This document shows positions 9,396 through 17,248 of a DNA stretch of 64,000 bases, one piece after another. Below the pieces are notes generated by a model, which worked only from the letters and a program-made list of their open reading frames with translations, was not told the origin of the DNA and ran no database searches. Made by a program: the position numbers and the translations under genes. Source of the DNA: Butyrivibrio sp. (GTDB lineage Bacteria; Bacillota; Clostridia; Lachnospirales; Lachnospiraceae); contig NZ_JAGBLU010000137.1 in NCBI RefSeq assembly GCF_017635265.1, forward strand, positions 62,001 to 126,000, written 5' to 3'. Each line of letters begins with the position of its first letter. Position 1 is the stretch's first letter.

Positions 9396-9881
9396 ATGAG
9401 TCAAATTATTAAGGTTGGGATGGCCGATCTGAATATTTGTGTCAGCCCTGATGGAATTACTACGCTGGGACTTGGTTCCTGTGTGGGTATTGCAATAAGG
9501 GATCCTGTAACCAAAATTGGCGGTCTTGCACATGTTATGCTACCTGATTCGACTGAGATAAAGAACAATTCCAACATTCCAAAATTTGCGGATACCGGAA
9601 TTGAAGAACTTGTCAAACAGATTGTGGCGAAGGGTGCTAATAAATCAAGACTTGTGGCCAAAATTGCAGGTGGGGCACAAATGTTTGCTTTTCAGTCAAG
9701 CAGTAAGACTATGAGAGTTGGAGACAGAAACGTAGCTGCTTCACTTAAGAAGTTAAAAGAGCTTAATATTCCTGTTCTTGCACAAGATACAGGTGATTCG
9801 TATGGAAGAACGGTCATTTTTTATCCGGAAAATGGTAACTATGTAATCAGAGCTGTTGGAAAGCCGGAAAAAATTATATGA
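9396..9881 (+). CDS. cheD: Chemoreceptor glutamine deamidase CheD
   Basis: CheD deamidates receptor glutamines and binds CheC in the CheC/CheD/CheY-P feedback loop. The 161 residues contain the catalytic set at the family spacing: Thr23, Cys29 in LGSCVG and His46 in GLAHVMLPDS. SD sequence AAAGGGG precedes the ATG. The stop overlaps the start of the following membrane-protein gene (ATGA at 9878-9881), indicating translational coupling. Confidence 0.95.
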   Translation: MSQIIKVGMADLNICVSPDGITTLGLGSCVGIAIRDPVTKIGGLAHVMLPDSTEIKNNSNIPKFADTGIEELVKQIVAKGANKSRLVAKIAGGAQMFAFQSSSKTMRVGDRNVAASLKKLKELNIPVLAQDTGDSYGRTVIFYPENGNYVIRAVGKPEKII

Positions 9882-10228
9882 ATACTGATGATACAGAAGA
9901 AATCAAAAAGTTTAATACAAAACTGATCACCCCGTTTATAGTGCTTTTTAGTACCGCAGTAATAGCTGTTTTTACGTACTTTAAGCACTATCCTGTGGGT
10001 GATTGGTTTGTGATTGTGTTTGCTTCAGTTGTTATATTTCTTGTGATAGGTCTTTTGACCGAAAAAATGATCACAAGATTTATTGAAGTAAATAATGAAA
10101 AAGTCATGGCTGAAAAAAGAGAAGCGGAAAGACTTGAGGAAGAGGCAAGAAAAGCCATGGAAGCCGAAGCCGGTGGTAAGGCAAACGGGGAGTCCGACAC
10201 TTTGGAAATTAAGGATATTCCTGAATAA
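9878..10228 (+). CDS. Small two-helix membrane protein of the flagellar operon
   Basis: I do not recognise a named family. The 116-residue protein has two predicted membrane segments (about residues 16-34 and 42-62) followed by a highly charged helix rich in Lys, Glu and Arg (about 65-100) and an acidic tail. Its start overlaps the cheD stop, and it lies 27 bases before the motility sigma gene. Clostridial flagellar operons often carry a small unknown membrane protein at this position. A role in motility is inferred from location only. Confidence 0.75.
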   Translation: MNTDDTEEIKKFNTKLITPFIVLFSTAVIAVFTYFKHYPVGDWFVIVFASVVIFLVIGLLTEKMITRFIEVNNEKVMAEKREAERLEEEARKAMEAEAGGKANGESDTLEIKDIPE

Positions 10229-10255
10229 AATGAAAAGGATTTGGGGATCTGATAC

Positions 10256-11029
10256 ATGGATGAGGCAGGCAGAAATAAATTATGGGTCGAGTATAATAAG
10301 TCCAAATCTGCAGATGTTAGGGAGAAACTGATTTTAGAGTATGCTCCTTTGGTTAAGCTGGTGGCCGGAAGACTTAGCATGTATTTGGGCTTTAATGTTG
10401 AATATGATGATTTAGTCGGCTATGGTATTTTTGGTCTTATTGATGCAATAGACAAATTTGATCTTATGAAGGATGTTAAGTTTGAAACTTATGCAAGCCT
10501 TCGTATTCGTGGTGCTATATTGGATCAGATCAGAAAAATGGATTGGATTCCAAGAACCATCAGACAGAGACAGAAAAAAATTGAGGTTGCAATAAGAGAA
10601 ATTGAAAGAGATAGCGGGCATGTGGCCACGGATGCTGAAATTGCCGCAAAAATGGATATATCTGAAGACGAATATCAAAACTGGCAAAATCAGATGAAAG
10701 TCACAGGCGTTGTTTCATTAAATGAGTTCATGGATCAGGGGGCTGACATAACTGAGGATGCCAATAATCATGAATCAGGATTTGTTAAGCCGGAAGAAGC
10801 GGTTGAAAAAGAAGAACTAAAAAAGATGCTTGCTGAATCATTGGAGCTTCTTACAGATAAAGAAAAGAAGGTTATACTTCTTTATTACTATGAAGAACTT
10901 ACTTTGAAAGAAATCAGTGAAGTTTTGGAAGTTTCGGAATCCAGAGTTTCTCAGCTTCATACGAAAGCGCTTCAGAAGATGAGAAATAGAATGGGTGATT
11001 ATTTGGGAATAATAACAAATTCTCGATAA
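10256..11029 (+). CDS. fliA: RNA polymerase sigma factor for flagellar genes (FliA/SigD/WhiG family)
   Basis: A sigma28-type factor of 257 residues that directs late flagellar and chemotaxis transcription. Region 2 includes LVKLVAGRLSMYLGFNVEYDD split over residues 25-45, then DLVGYGIFGLIDAIDKFD and FETYASLRIRGAILDQIR, the region that recognises the -10. WIPRTIRQR starts region 3. Region 4 near the C-terminus has LTLKEISEVLEVSESRVSQ as its helix-turn-helix. GGGGAT at 10243-10248 positions the ATG. No anti-sigma flgM gene is visible in the window. Confidence 0.95.
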   Translation: MDEAGRNKLWVEYNKSKSADVREKLILEYAPLVKLVAGRLSMYLGFNVEYDDLVGYGIFGLIDAIDKFDLMKDVKFETYASLRIRGAILDQIRKMDWIPRTIRQRQKKIEVAIREIERDSGHVATDAEIAAKMDISEDEYQNWQNQMKVTGVVSLNEFMDQGADITEDANNHESGFVKPEEAVEKEELKKMLAESLELLTDKEKKVILLYYYEELTLKEISEVLEVSESRVSQLHTKALQKMRNRMGDYLGIITNSR

Positions 11030-11041
11030 GGATGGGATATT

Positions 11042-12619
11042 ATGCATGGTTATTTTCAACTTGTAATTACTGATAATGGAACTGGTATCAGAGTTTTTCC
11101 GCCTACTGATGGCGGTGAGGCTCTGAATGTAAATGATGTCCGTGAATATCTGGATGAGAGAAAAATTCAATATGATGTTGTTGTATTAAATGAAGCTGTG
11201 ACAAAAGCCGAAAATGAAGTTGTTATTATCACCAAGGCTCAGATTCTGCCGGAGAGAGAAGCTGTTAAGTTTGATGTTTCCAAGGATCATATGACTGTCA
11301 CAGCTGTTTTTTACCCTCCTACAGAAGGGTCTGAACTTCTGACTGAAAAAGAATTGATGGATACCATAGCTTACAGAAAGTATACCTATGGTATTAAAAA
11401 TGAAAATATACATCAGTTCTTTGAACACAGAGAGTATTGTAAGGAAATTCTTATATGCCGGGGAAAGCCGGTAAAACAGGGAGAAAATGCAAGTGTTGAA
11501 TATCATTTCAATGCAAATTTGCGTGCAAAACCCACACTTCGTGAAGACGGAAGCGTAGATTATTTTAATCTCAATCTGATCAATAATGTTAATGAAGGCG
11601 ATCTTTTAGCAACACTGCATCCTGAAGTTCCCGGAGAACCCGGAATTAATGTTTTCGGAGAAACCATTAAACCTGCAATGGTTAAGTCTACATATATCAA
11701 GTATGGTAAAAATACAGTTTTGTCAGAAGATAAATTGACTCTTAGGGCTGAAACATCAGGACATGTTACGGTAAAAGAAGGTAAAATTACTGTTTCTGAC
11801 GTGCTGACTCTTGAAAATGTCGATGTATCAACAGGTAATATCAATTACGAAGGCAGTGTTGTTGTCAAAGGTGTGGTTGCCACCAACTTTTCTGTAAAAG
11901 CGGGCGGAAATATCGTTGTTAAGGGCATTGTAGAAGGAGCAACATTAGACGCGGGTTCGAATATAATCCTTGAATGTGGTGCAAAAGCAGGAGGAAATAT
12001 AATTGCAGGCGGAAATGTAGTTACAAAATTCGTAGAAAATGCTACAATAACAGCAAAGGGAAGTATTACCAGTGAATGTATACTTCATTCAAATATTTCT
12101 TCCGGAACAGAGGTTAATGTTACAGGTAAAAGGGGATTTATCGCCGGAGGTAAGGTTATAGCAGCCGATAAGGTTAAGGCCAAGATTCTTGGTTCTGAGA
12201 TGGGGGCAAATACTATCATAGATGTGGGTTCAGATCCAGGACTAAAGCTTCGTCTAAAAGAACTTCAAAAGAATATGGCCGCAGCTCAGAAAAACATTGA
12301 AAGCATCAAACCAACCATTGATGGATTCAGTAAAATGCTTAAGGCCGGTGCCAGGTTTTCACCTGAGCAGGTTGCCAGCGTAAAAAAGTTAATTGATATG
12401 AATAAGACCTTAACGGAAAGCATTCAAAATGATTCTGAAGAATATGCTCAGCTTATGGAAAAGCTTCAGGATACAAAAAGTGCTGAGGTCATAGTAGAGG
12501 GGACTGCTTATCCGGGTACTACCGTGAACATTGGGGAATTGTCCATGATAGTTAAAAAGCCGGTTCAATATAGCAGATTTGTTATAAAAGAAGGTGATGT
12601 AAGACTGGCACCGATTTAA
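11042..12619 (+). CDS. FapA/DUF342 family protein
   Basis: A 525-residue member of the FapA (flagellar assembly protein A, DUF342) family. The N-terminal third is mixed alpha/beta. The middle (about 240-390) is a glycine-rich right-handed parallel beta-helix of short repeats such as NINYEGSVVVKG and AGGNIIAGGNVV, resembling MinC-C and polymer-forming folds. A coiled coil follows (about 395-490). It follows the sigma gene by 12 bases and so is flagellar by context. The exact biochemical role of the family is not established. Confidence 0.87.
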   Translation: MHGYFQLVITDNGTGIRVFPPTDGGEALNVNDVREYLDERKIQYDVVVLNEAVTKAENEVVIITKAQILPEREAVKFDVSKDHMTVTAVFYPPTEGSELLTEKELMDTIAYRKYTYGIKNENIHQFFEHREYCKEILICRGKPVKQGENASVEYHFNANLRAKPTLREDGSVDYFNLNLINNVNEGDLLATLHPEVPGEPGINVFGETIKPAMVKSTYIKYGKNTVLSEDKLTLRAETSGHVTVKEGKITVSDVLTLENVDVSTGNINYEGSVVVKGVVATNFSVKAGGNIVVKGIVEGATLDAGSNIILECGAKAGGNIIAGGNVVTKFVENATITAKGSITSECILHSNISSGTEVNVTGKRGFIAGGKVIAADKVKAKILGSEMGANTIIDVGSDPGLKLRLKELQKNMAAAQKNIESIKPTIDGFSKMLKAGARFSPEQVASVKKLIDMNKTLTESIQNDSEEYAQLMEKLQDTKSAEVIVEGTAYPGTTVNIGELSMIVKKPVQYSRFVIKEGDVRLAPI

Positions 12620-12649
12620 GGGGAGCGGTGCAAAACGGAGGAGAGTTTT

Positions 12650-13045
12650 ATGTCTATTAACCGAATTGATTTTGGTGTAATTGCTGCATCTAACGAAGTT
12701 TCACATGTTAAAGCTGCTGAAGATTCCCGTCCGCTTATGGACAGGCAGAATTTTCAGACTCAGTTTAACGAAGAAGTTGACAATCAAAAAAATTCTGTCA
12801 ATCAGAAAGATGATGTAGGACAGGGAGAGCTTAATTCAGACGCCCAGGAAAAGGGAAGTAATGAGTACATGGGCGATGGAGGAAGCAACAGAAAGAATGC
12901 TCGTGATGAAAAAAAAGAGAAAAAACCCATTCTTGAGAGACAATTATCTGTAGAAAAAATGGAAAAAATGGCTGGTAACATGCTTGACAGAAATGGAAAA
13001 CCTGTCGATCTTAGGCTTTCTTCAGGTTTTGATTTGAAGATTTAA
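12650..13045 (+). CDS. Small hydrophilic protein at the end of the flagellar operon
   Basis: Not recognised. The 131-residue protein has no membrane segment and a low-complexity, Asn/Gln/Lys/Glu-rich middle (about 40-100), with two more ordered ends. The last 30 residues (from LSVEKMEKMAGNML) may form a helix and strand. GGAGGAGAG lies just before the ATG, giving a convincing start. It sits 30 bases after the FapA-family gene and is the last gene before an internal promoter. Disorder and context suggest an accessory or regulatory flagellar protein, but nothing in the sequence proves that. Confidence 0.7.
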   Translation: MSINRIDFGVIAASNEVSHVKAAEDSRPLMDRQNFQTQFNEEVDNQKNSVNQKDDVGQGELNSDAQEKGSNEYMGDGGSNRKNARDEKKEKKPILERQLSVEKMEKMAGNMLDRNGKPVDLRLSSGFDLKI

Positions 13046-13062
13046 TATTTCTATATTATAAT
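13034..13062 (+). promoter_or_regulatory. SigmaA-type promoter for the 13115-15011 gene pair
   Basis: TTGAAG at 13034-13039 and TATAAT at 13057-13062 are separated by 17 bases. They overlap the end of the preceding gene and lie 53 bases before the next start codon. This suggests the two following genes are transcribed separately from the flagellar operon. Confidence 0.55.
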
Positions 13063-13114
13063 AAAGTATCGAATCAAAATTACATTTTTTTATGGGGCAT
13101 TTGGGCGGGGAATA

Positions 13115-14131
13115 ATGATTAGTATCACTGAAATTGTTTTAATTGTTGCAGGTTTTTTTGCAATAATATTTGGGTATCTTCTTCCTACGAATAAAGATAT
13201 AGATGAAGATGATAAATTGCTCATGGAAAGAGAGATTCGTGAGCTTGTTCGCCGTGAGGTTGAGGATCAAAAAGAAACTATTGAAAACATGGTTGATGAT
13301 ACTGTCGATAATTCTTTAGATCGCACAGAACGCGCTATGGAGCGCATTTCTAACGAAAAACTTTCTGCTATCGGTGATTATTCCGATACAGTCATAAATG
13401 ATATCCACAAAAATCATGATGAAGTAATGTTTATGTATGATATGCTCAACGATAAGCATAAAAAACTTACGAGTGTTGTGTCTGAAGTGACTAAAAAGAC
13501 CGATGAGGCCTGGCAGGCTGTCAAGGACGCGGAGGCAACTGCCCGTGATGCCACAGAGTTGGCTGAGTCTCTTAAAAGTACACAGGATGTTGTCAGTGGC
13601 AAAAAAAATGTCAGGGCTATTCTTCTGGATGAAGATAAGGACATGATAAGTGGAATTAAGATTCCTTATAAAGAAAAAGCCGTTGTTCCTGCAGCTAATC
13701 CACATCCCATAATGGAATCAAAACCAAAAACTGTTCCTGCAGAGCCTAAAGTATCAGCGCCTCTGGAAAGTGGTTATGTTGATGCGAACAATGTCAAGGA
13801 ATTAAAGGAATTGGATAAAATTCCTGCTCAGGTTATATCAAGGAGTCAGGCATCCGGTTTACATGTAATCGGAAACACGGGAAATGATACTTCTCAGGAA
13901 AAAGAAATAGTGAGTGCTAAAGTTGTATCTATTTCTGAAGGCAAAACGGCTAATCTTGACAGGAATATGAGAGAGCTTACTGCAGTTGATCCTGCATCTC
14001 AGAATAAAAAAATAATTGAAATGCATAAAGCCGGAAAGTCCAATATGGTAATAGCAAGAGAACTTGGGCTGGGGATTGGAGAGGTTAAACTTGTCATAGA
14101 TCTCTCATATAAGCATAGGAAGGTTAAGTAA
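13115..14131 (+). CDS. DUF6115-like membrane-anchored coiled-coil protein
   Basis: A 338-residue protein with one N-terminal membrane helix (about 5-25), an acidic helical region and coiled coil (about 30-170), a Pro/Ser/Lys-rich linker (about 185-290), and a compact C-terminal helix-turn-helix segment beginning KKIIEMHKAGKSNMVIAREL (about 300-330). This architecture matches the DUF6115 group found in Firmicutes near flagellar genes; the C-terminal HTH resembles a resolvase-type DNA-binding motif. Function is unknown. It starts after its own promoter and is followed 13 bases later by another single-span envelope protein. Confidence 0.75.
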   Translation: MISITEIVLIVAGFFAIIFGYLLPTNKDIDEDDKLLMEREIRELVRREVEDQKETIENMVDDTVDNSLDRTERAMERISNEKLSAIGDYSDTVINDIHKNHDEVMFMYDMLNDKHKKLTSVVSEVTKKTDEAWQAVKDAEATARDATELAESLKSTQDVVSGKKNVRAILLDEDKDMISGIKIPYKEKAVVPAANPHPIMESKPKTVPAEPKVSAPLESGYVDANNVKELKELDKIPAQVISRSQASGLHVIGNTGNDTSQEKEIVSAKVVSISEGKTANLDRNMRELTAVDPASQNKKIIEMHKAGKSNMVIARELGLGIGEVKLVIDLSYKHRKVK

Positions 14132-14144
14132 GGAAGTTAGGGGA

Positions 14145-15011
14145 ATGGAACTAAAATATTATCTTCGTGGTATTGGAATTGGAGTGATTCTTACTGCGAT
14201 TATCATGGGATTTGCTCTTGGGGGAAGAAAGGCAACCATGAGTGATGCGCAGGTTATACAAAGAGCAAAAGAGCTTGGAATGACTGAAGGTGGAGTACTT
14301 TCCACCGGCTCAGGTGAGGTGGATAATAATGGCGCGTCATTGGCATCTTCATCCGATCAGGCATTGGATGAAGCGGGAAAAGAAATATCTAAAGAAGTCA
14401 ACGAAACAGTCACTCTTACAAGTGAACCAATTCCTACGCTGGATGCAGAAAAGAAAAAGACAGAAGATACGAAAAATGAAGCTAAAACAGATAAGATTAT
14501 GGCTTCTGCAGAAGCTTCATCATTGACTTCTGCAAGTGATAAGTCAAAATCAGATACATCTGCCGGTAAGGAAAAAAATAAAGAAGAAACTGTTTCGACA
14601 GCTGACGCAACAACAGAAAGTGAAGATGCCGGAAGCAAGGCTTCTTCCGATGTGGTGACATCAAAAGATAATACAAAAGAAACCACGACAAAAGCTGCGA
14701 CTGAAAACACATCAGAAACCACAACAAAAGCTGCAACTGAAAACACATCAGAAACTACAACAAAAGCCATAACAGAAACTATAACAGAGACTAAGTCTTT
14801 AAATACTGAACCTAAAACGGTTACTATACCCGGAGGACTTGGCTCCGAGGGAGTTGCTCTTGTTTTGTACAATGCCGGTGTGATTGATAACGCCACTTCT
14901 TTTAACAAATATTTGGTTGAGCAAGGAAAAGACAGGTACATCAGATCGGGCACAAAAACTATTCCTGCGAATGTTACTTATGCAGATATAGCTTCTATAA
15001 TTACAAAATAA
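14145..15011 (+). CDS. Single-span envelope protein with Thr-rich repeats and an MltG/YceG-like C-terminal domain
   Basis: A 288-residue protein with an N-terminal membrane helix (about 8-27). A long Ser/Thr/Lys/Glu-rich extracytoplasmic stalk (about 60-225) contains three 12-residue repeats of the form ETTTKAATENTS. The last 65 residues contain TIPGGLGSEGVALVLYNAGVI and a GTKTIPANVTYADIASII ending. The latter resembles the LysM-like N-terminal domain of endolytic transglycosylase MltG, but the catalytic domain is absent. It may bind peptidoglycan without cutting it. It ends immediately at a strong terminator. Confidence 0.72.
   Translation: MELKYYLRGIGIGVILTAIIMGFALGGRKATMSDAQVIQRAKELGMTEGGVLSTGSGEVDNNGASLASSSDQALDEAGKEISKEVNETVTLTSEPIPTLDAEKKKTEDTKNEAKTDKIMASAEASSLTSASDKSKSDTSAGKEKNKEETVSTADATTESEDAGSKASSDVVTSKDNTKETTTKAATENTSETTTKAATENTSETTTKAITETITETKSLNTEPKTVTIPGGLGSEGVALVLYNAGVIDNATSFNKYLVEQGKDRYIRSGTKTIPANVTYADIASIITK
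14679..14786 (+). repeat. Three tandem 36-bp in-frame repeats
   Basis: Units at 14679-14714, 14715-14750 and 14751-14786 begin GAAACCAC or GAAACTAC and encode a 12-residue Thr-rich motif in the stalk of the preceding gene. The first two copies differ at only two positions; the third is more diverged. Copy number could vary between strains. Confidence 0.85.
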
Positions 15012-15050
15012 ATCGTCCTGCTTCAATAAGAAGCAGGACGATTTATTTTT
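15005..15050 (+). terminator. Intrinsic terminator after the 13115-15011 unit
   Basis: A perfect 19-bp stem (15005-15023 with 15031-15049, including GTCCTGCTT/AAGCAGGAC) closes a 7-base loop and ends in a T-rich tract. The left arm overlaps the stop codon of the upstream gene. Confidence 0.9.
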
Positions 15051-15059
15051 AAAAAAGTG

Positions 15060-15088
15060 TTGAATTATGGCTTTGCCTATGATAATAT
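15060..15088 (+). promoter_or_regulatory. Promoter of rpsB-tsf
   Basis: TTGAAT at 15060-15065, a 17-base spacer, and TAATAT at 15083-15088 with an extended TGA just before the -10. It lies directly after the upstream terminator and about 200 bases before rpsB, leaving a long leader. Confidence 0.65.
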
Positions 15089-15094
15089 GATAAA

Positions 15095-15291
15095 GCTGTG
15101 GGAAAGAGGGCATATTGCGCATTTTTACACAGACTGTCCAATGACAGTAACAAAAATATGCACGTATATCTAATTCCTGATATGGTGTCAGATTCATACT
15201 GATCAGATCAGGAGTCGCCTGCTCACTAACGCGAGGGCGGGAATTACGACCAGGGATATGCGGAAGATTTTAACCAAATGGAGGTAATAAC
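15095..15291 (+). promoter_or_regulatory. Structured 5' leader of rpsB
   Basis: About 195 untranslated bases with several helices: GCATATT (15110-15116) with AATATGC (15155-15161), enclosing a perfect ACTGTC/GACAGT hairpin (15133-15148); CCTGAT (15176-15181) with ATCAGG (15207-15212); and a CGCC...GGCG hairpin near 15216-15239. Long leaders of ribosomal-protein operons often bind the encoded protein to regulate translation. S2 autoregulation is possible here but inferred. I could not match it to a named RNA family. GGAGG sits just before the rpsB ATG. Confidence 0.5.
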
Positions 15292-16041
15292 ATGAGCGTT
15301 GTATCAATGAAACAGTTACTTGAAGCAGGTGTTCACTTTGGACATCAGACAAGAAGATGGAACCCTAAAATGGCTCCTTACATCTTCACAGAGAGAAACG
15401 GAATCCACATTATCGATCTTCAGAAGTCAGTTGTAAAGGTTGATGAGGCTTACAAGGCAGTGTTCGAAATTGCACAGCAGGGTGGAACAATCCTTTTCGT
15501 TGGAACAAAGAAGCAGGCACAGGACGCTGTTAAGACAGAGGCTGAGCGTTGCGGAATGTACTATGTAAACGAGAGATGGCTCGGTGGTATGCTCACAAAC
15601 TTCAAGACTATCCAGAGCAGAATCGCCAGAATGAAAGCTATCGAGAAGATGCAGGAAGATGGAACATTTGATGTTCTTCCTAAGAAAGAAGTTGCTCAGC
15701 TCAAGAAAGAGCTTTCAAAATTACAGGCTAACCTTGGCGGAATCAGAGATATGAAGAGAATCCCTGATGCAATCTTTGTTGTAGATCCTAAGAAAGAAAG
15801 AATCTGCATTCAGGAAGCTGAGTCTCTTGGAATCACACTTATCGGTATCGGTGATACAAACTGTGATCCTGAAGAGCTTGATTTCATCATCCCTGGTAAC
15901 GATGACGCTATCAGAGCAGTAAAGCTTATTGTTGGTAAAATGGCTGACGCTGTTATCGAGGCTAATCAGGGTGCTGAGTCTGACGTTGCAGCTGATTACA
16001 ATGCAGAAGAAGTTGCAGAGACAGAAGAAGTTACAGAGTAA
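15292..16041 (+). CDS. rpsB: 30S ribosomal protein S2
   Basis: Primary component of the small subunit, located near the head-platform junction. The 249 residues show the S2 signatures: [15 protein letters not shown] near the N-terminus, [26 protein letters not shown], and the [13 protein letters not shown] motif near residue 200. The C-terminal 25 residues are acidic. The gene uses C-ending codons (ATC, AAC) and AAG far more than its neighbours, as expected for a highly expressed gene. It is followed by tsf with an intercistronic hairpin, the classical rpsB-tsf operon. Confidence 0.98.
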   Translation: MSVVSMKQLLEAGVHFGHQTRRWNPKMAPYIFTERNGIHIIDLQKSVVKVDEAYKAVFEIAQQGGTILFVGTKKQAQDAVKTEAERCGMYYVNERWLGGMLTNFKTIQSRIARMKAIEKMQEDGTFDVLPKKEVAQLKKELSKLQANLGGIRDMKRIPDAIFVVDPKKERICIQEAESLGITLIGIGDTNCDPEELDFIIPGNDDAIRAVKLIVGKMADAVIEANQGAESDVAADYNAEEVAETEEVTE

Positions 16042-16056
16042 TATATCAGAATATAA

Positions 16057-16083
16057 CGCAGTCAATCATAATGGTTGGCTGCG
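16057..16083 (+). promoter_or_regulatory. rpsB-tsf intercistronic hairpin
   Basis: CGCAGTCAATCA (16057-16068) pairs with TGGTTGGCTGCG (16072-16083), a 12-bp stem with two G-U pairs and a 3-base loop. No T-run follows, so it is more likely an RNA processing or partial attenuation element than a full terminator. It lies 27 bases before the tsf ATG. Confidence 0.6.
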
Positions 16084-16110
16084 AATTTGAATAAATCGGA
16101 GGATAAATAC

Positions 16111-17064
16111 ATGGCTATCACAGCAGCAATGGTTAAAGAGCTTCGTGAGTCTACCGGTGCAGGTATGATGGAGTGCAAGAAGGCTCTTACAGAGACTAAT
16201 GGAGATATGGACGGAGCAGTTGAATACCTTAGAAAGAACGGTATCATGAAGGCTGAGAAAAAGGCTAGCAGAATCGCAGCTGAAGGACTTACAAGAGTTG
16301 CAGTTCTTGATGACAAGACTGCTGCAGTTGTTGAAGTTAACTCAGAGACTGACTTCGTTGCTCAGAACGATAAGTTCCAGGCATTTGTAGAAGCTGTTGC
16401 AAAGCAGGCTGTTAATTCAAATTCAGCTGATCTTGATGCATTCCTTGCTGAAAAGTGGAATCTTGACGAGTCAAAGACTGTAAACGATGCTCTTGTTGAG
16501 ATTACAGCAGTTATCAGCGAGAAGCTTAGCATCAGACGTTTTGAAAAAGTTGTAGCTTCTAATGGTATCGTTGTTCCTTACGTACATGGAAATGGTAGAA
16601 TTTCTGTTATCGTTGAAGCTGATACAGATGTTGTTAATGATGATATTAAAGAAGCTGTTAAGAATGTTGCTATGCAGGTTGCAGCTCTTAATCCTAAGTA
16701 TGTTGCTTCTGAGGATGTTTCAGAGGAATACAGAAACCATGAGAAAGAGATTCTTCTTGCTCAGGCTATGAAAGAGAACGAAGAGCTTCCTGAAGGAAAG
16801 AGAAAACCTCAGGAAATCATCGAGAAAATGCTTATTGGTCGTCTTAACAAAGAGCTTAAAGAGATCTGCCTTAACGAGCAGGTTTATGTTAAAGCAGAAG
16901 ATGGAAAGCAGACAGTTGGTCAGTACATTGCTCAGGTTGCTAAGAACAACGGTGCAAAGCTTTCAATCAAGAGATTTGTTCGTTTTGAGACTGGCGAAGG
17001 TATCGAAAAGAAAAACGAGAACTTTGCAGAAGAAGTTGCAAAGCAGGCAGCTGGTATCAACTAA
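16111..17064 (+). CDS. tsf: Elongation factor Ts
   Basis: EF-Ts exchanges nucleotide on EF-Tu. The 317-residue protein has the N-terminal UBA-like domain (VKELRESTGAGMMECKKAL), the TDFV core motif in NSETDFVAQND near residue 80, the dimerisation region, and the C-terminal module ending near FVRFETGEGIEKK. I start at the ATG at 16111, preceded by GGAGGA at 16098-16103; a TTG reading 36 bases upstream is spurious. Codon use matches rpsB. A terminator follows 60 bases after the stop. Confidence 0.98.
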   Translation: MAITAAMVKELRESTGAGMMECKKALTETNGDMDGAVEYLRKNGIMKAEKKASRIAAEGLTRVAVLDDKTAAVVEVNSETDFVAQNDKFQAFVEAVAKQAVNSNSADLDAFLAEKWNLDESKTVNDALVEITAVISEKLSIRRFEKVVASNGIVVPYVHGNGRISVIVEADTDVVNDDIKEAVKNVAMQVAALNPKYVASEDVSEEYRNHEKEILLAQAMKENEELPEGKRKPQEIIEKMLIGRLNKELKEICLNEQVYVKAEDGKQTVGQYIAQVAKNNGAKLSIKRFVRFETGEGIEKKNENFAEEVAKQAAGIN

Positions 17065-17124
17065 TTTATTTTGTACATCGTAGTTTGTTTCGATACGATT
17101 CTTATAGCTAATTGAAACAATAGA

Positions 17125-17174
17125 AAAGAGCCTGGTTTCTTTCATATTAAAAACAGAAACCAAGCTCTTTTTTT
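17125..17174 (+). terminator. Intrinsic terminator after tsf
   Basis: AAGAGCCTGGTTTCT (ending at 17140) pairs with AGAAACCAAGCTCTT (from 17155) with one C-A mismatch and a 14-base loop, followed by a run of seven or more T. Confidence 0.88.
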
Positions 17175-17189
17175 ACGTAAATTCGTACT

Positions 17190-17217
17190 TTGATTTTAAA
17201 AACAGATGTTTTATACT
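17190..17217 (+). promoter_or_regulatory. Promoter of minCDE
   Basis: TTGATT at 17190-17195 and TATACT at 17212-17217 with a 16-base spacer, between the tsf terminator and minC. Confidence 0.55.
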
Positions 17218-17248
17218 GTATAAGTATGATTGAGGTTTAAGGTTGGTG

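Noticed and set aside
14679-14786. Tandem repeats considered as a CRISPR array
   Set aside because: The 36-bp units are directly adjacent, in frame and without spacers, and no cas genes are near.
14357-14953. Minus-strand open frame (198 codons) in the Thr-rich gene
   Set aside because: It is the antisense of a repetitive low-complexity region; composition, not coding, explains it.
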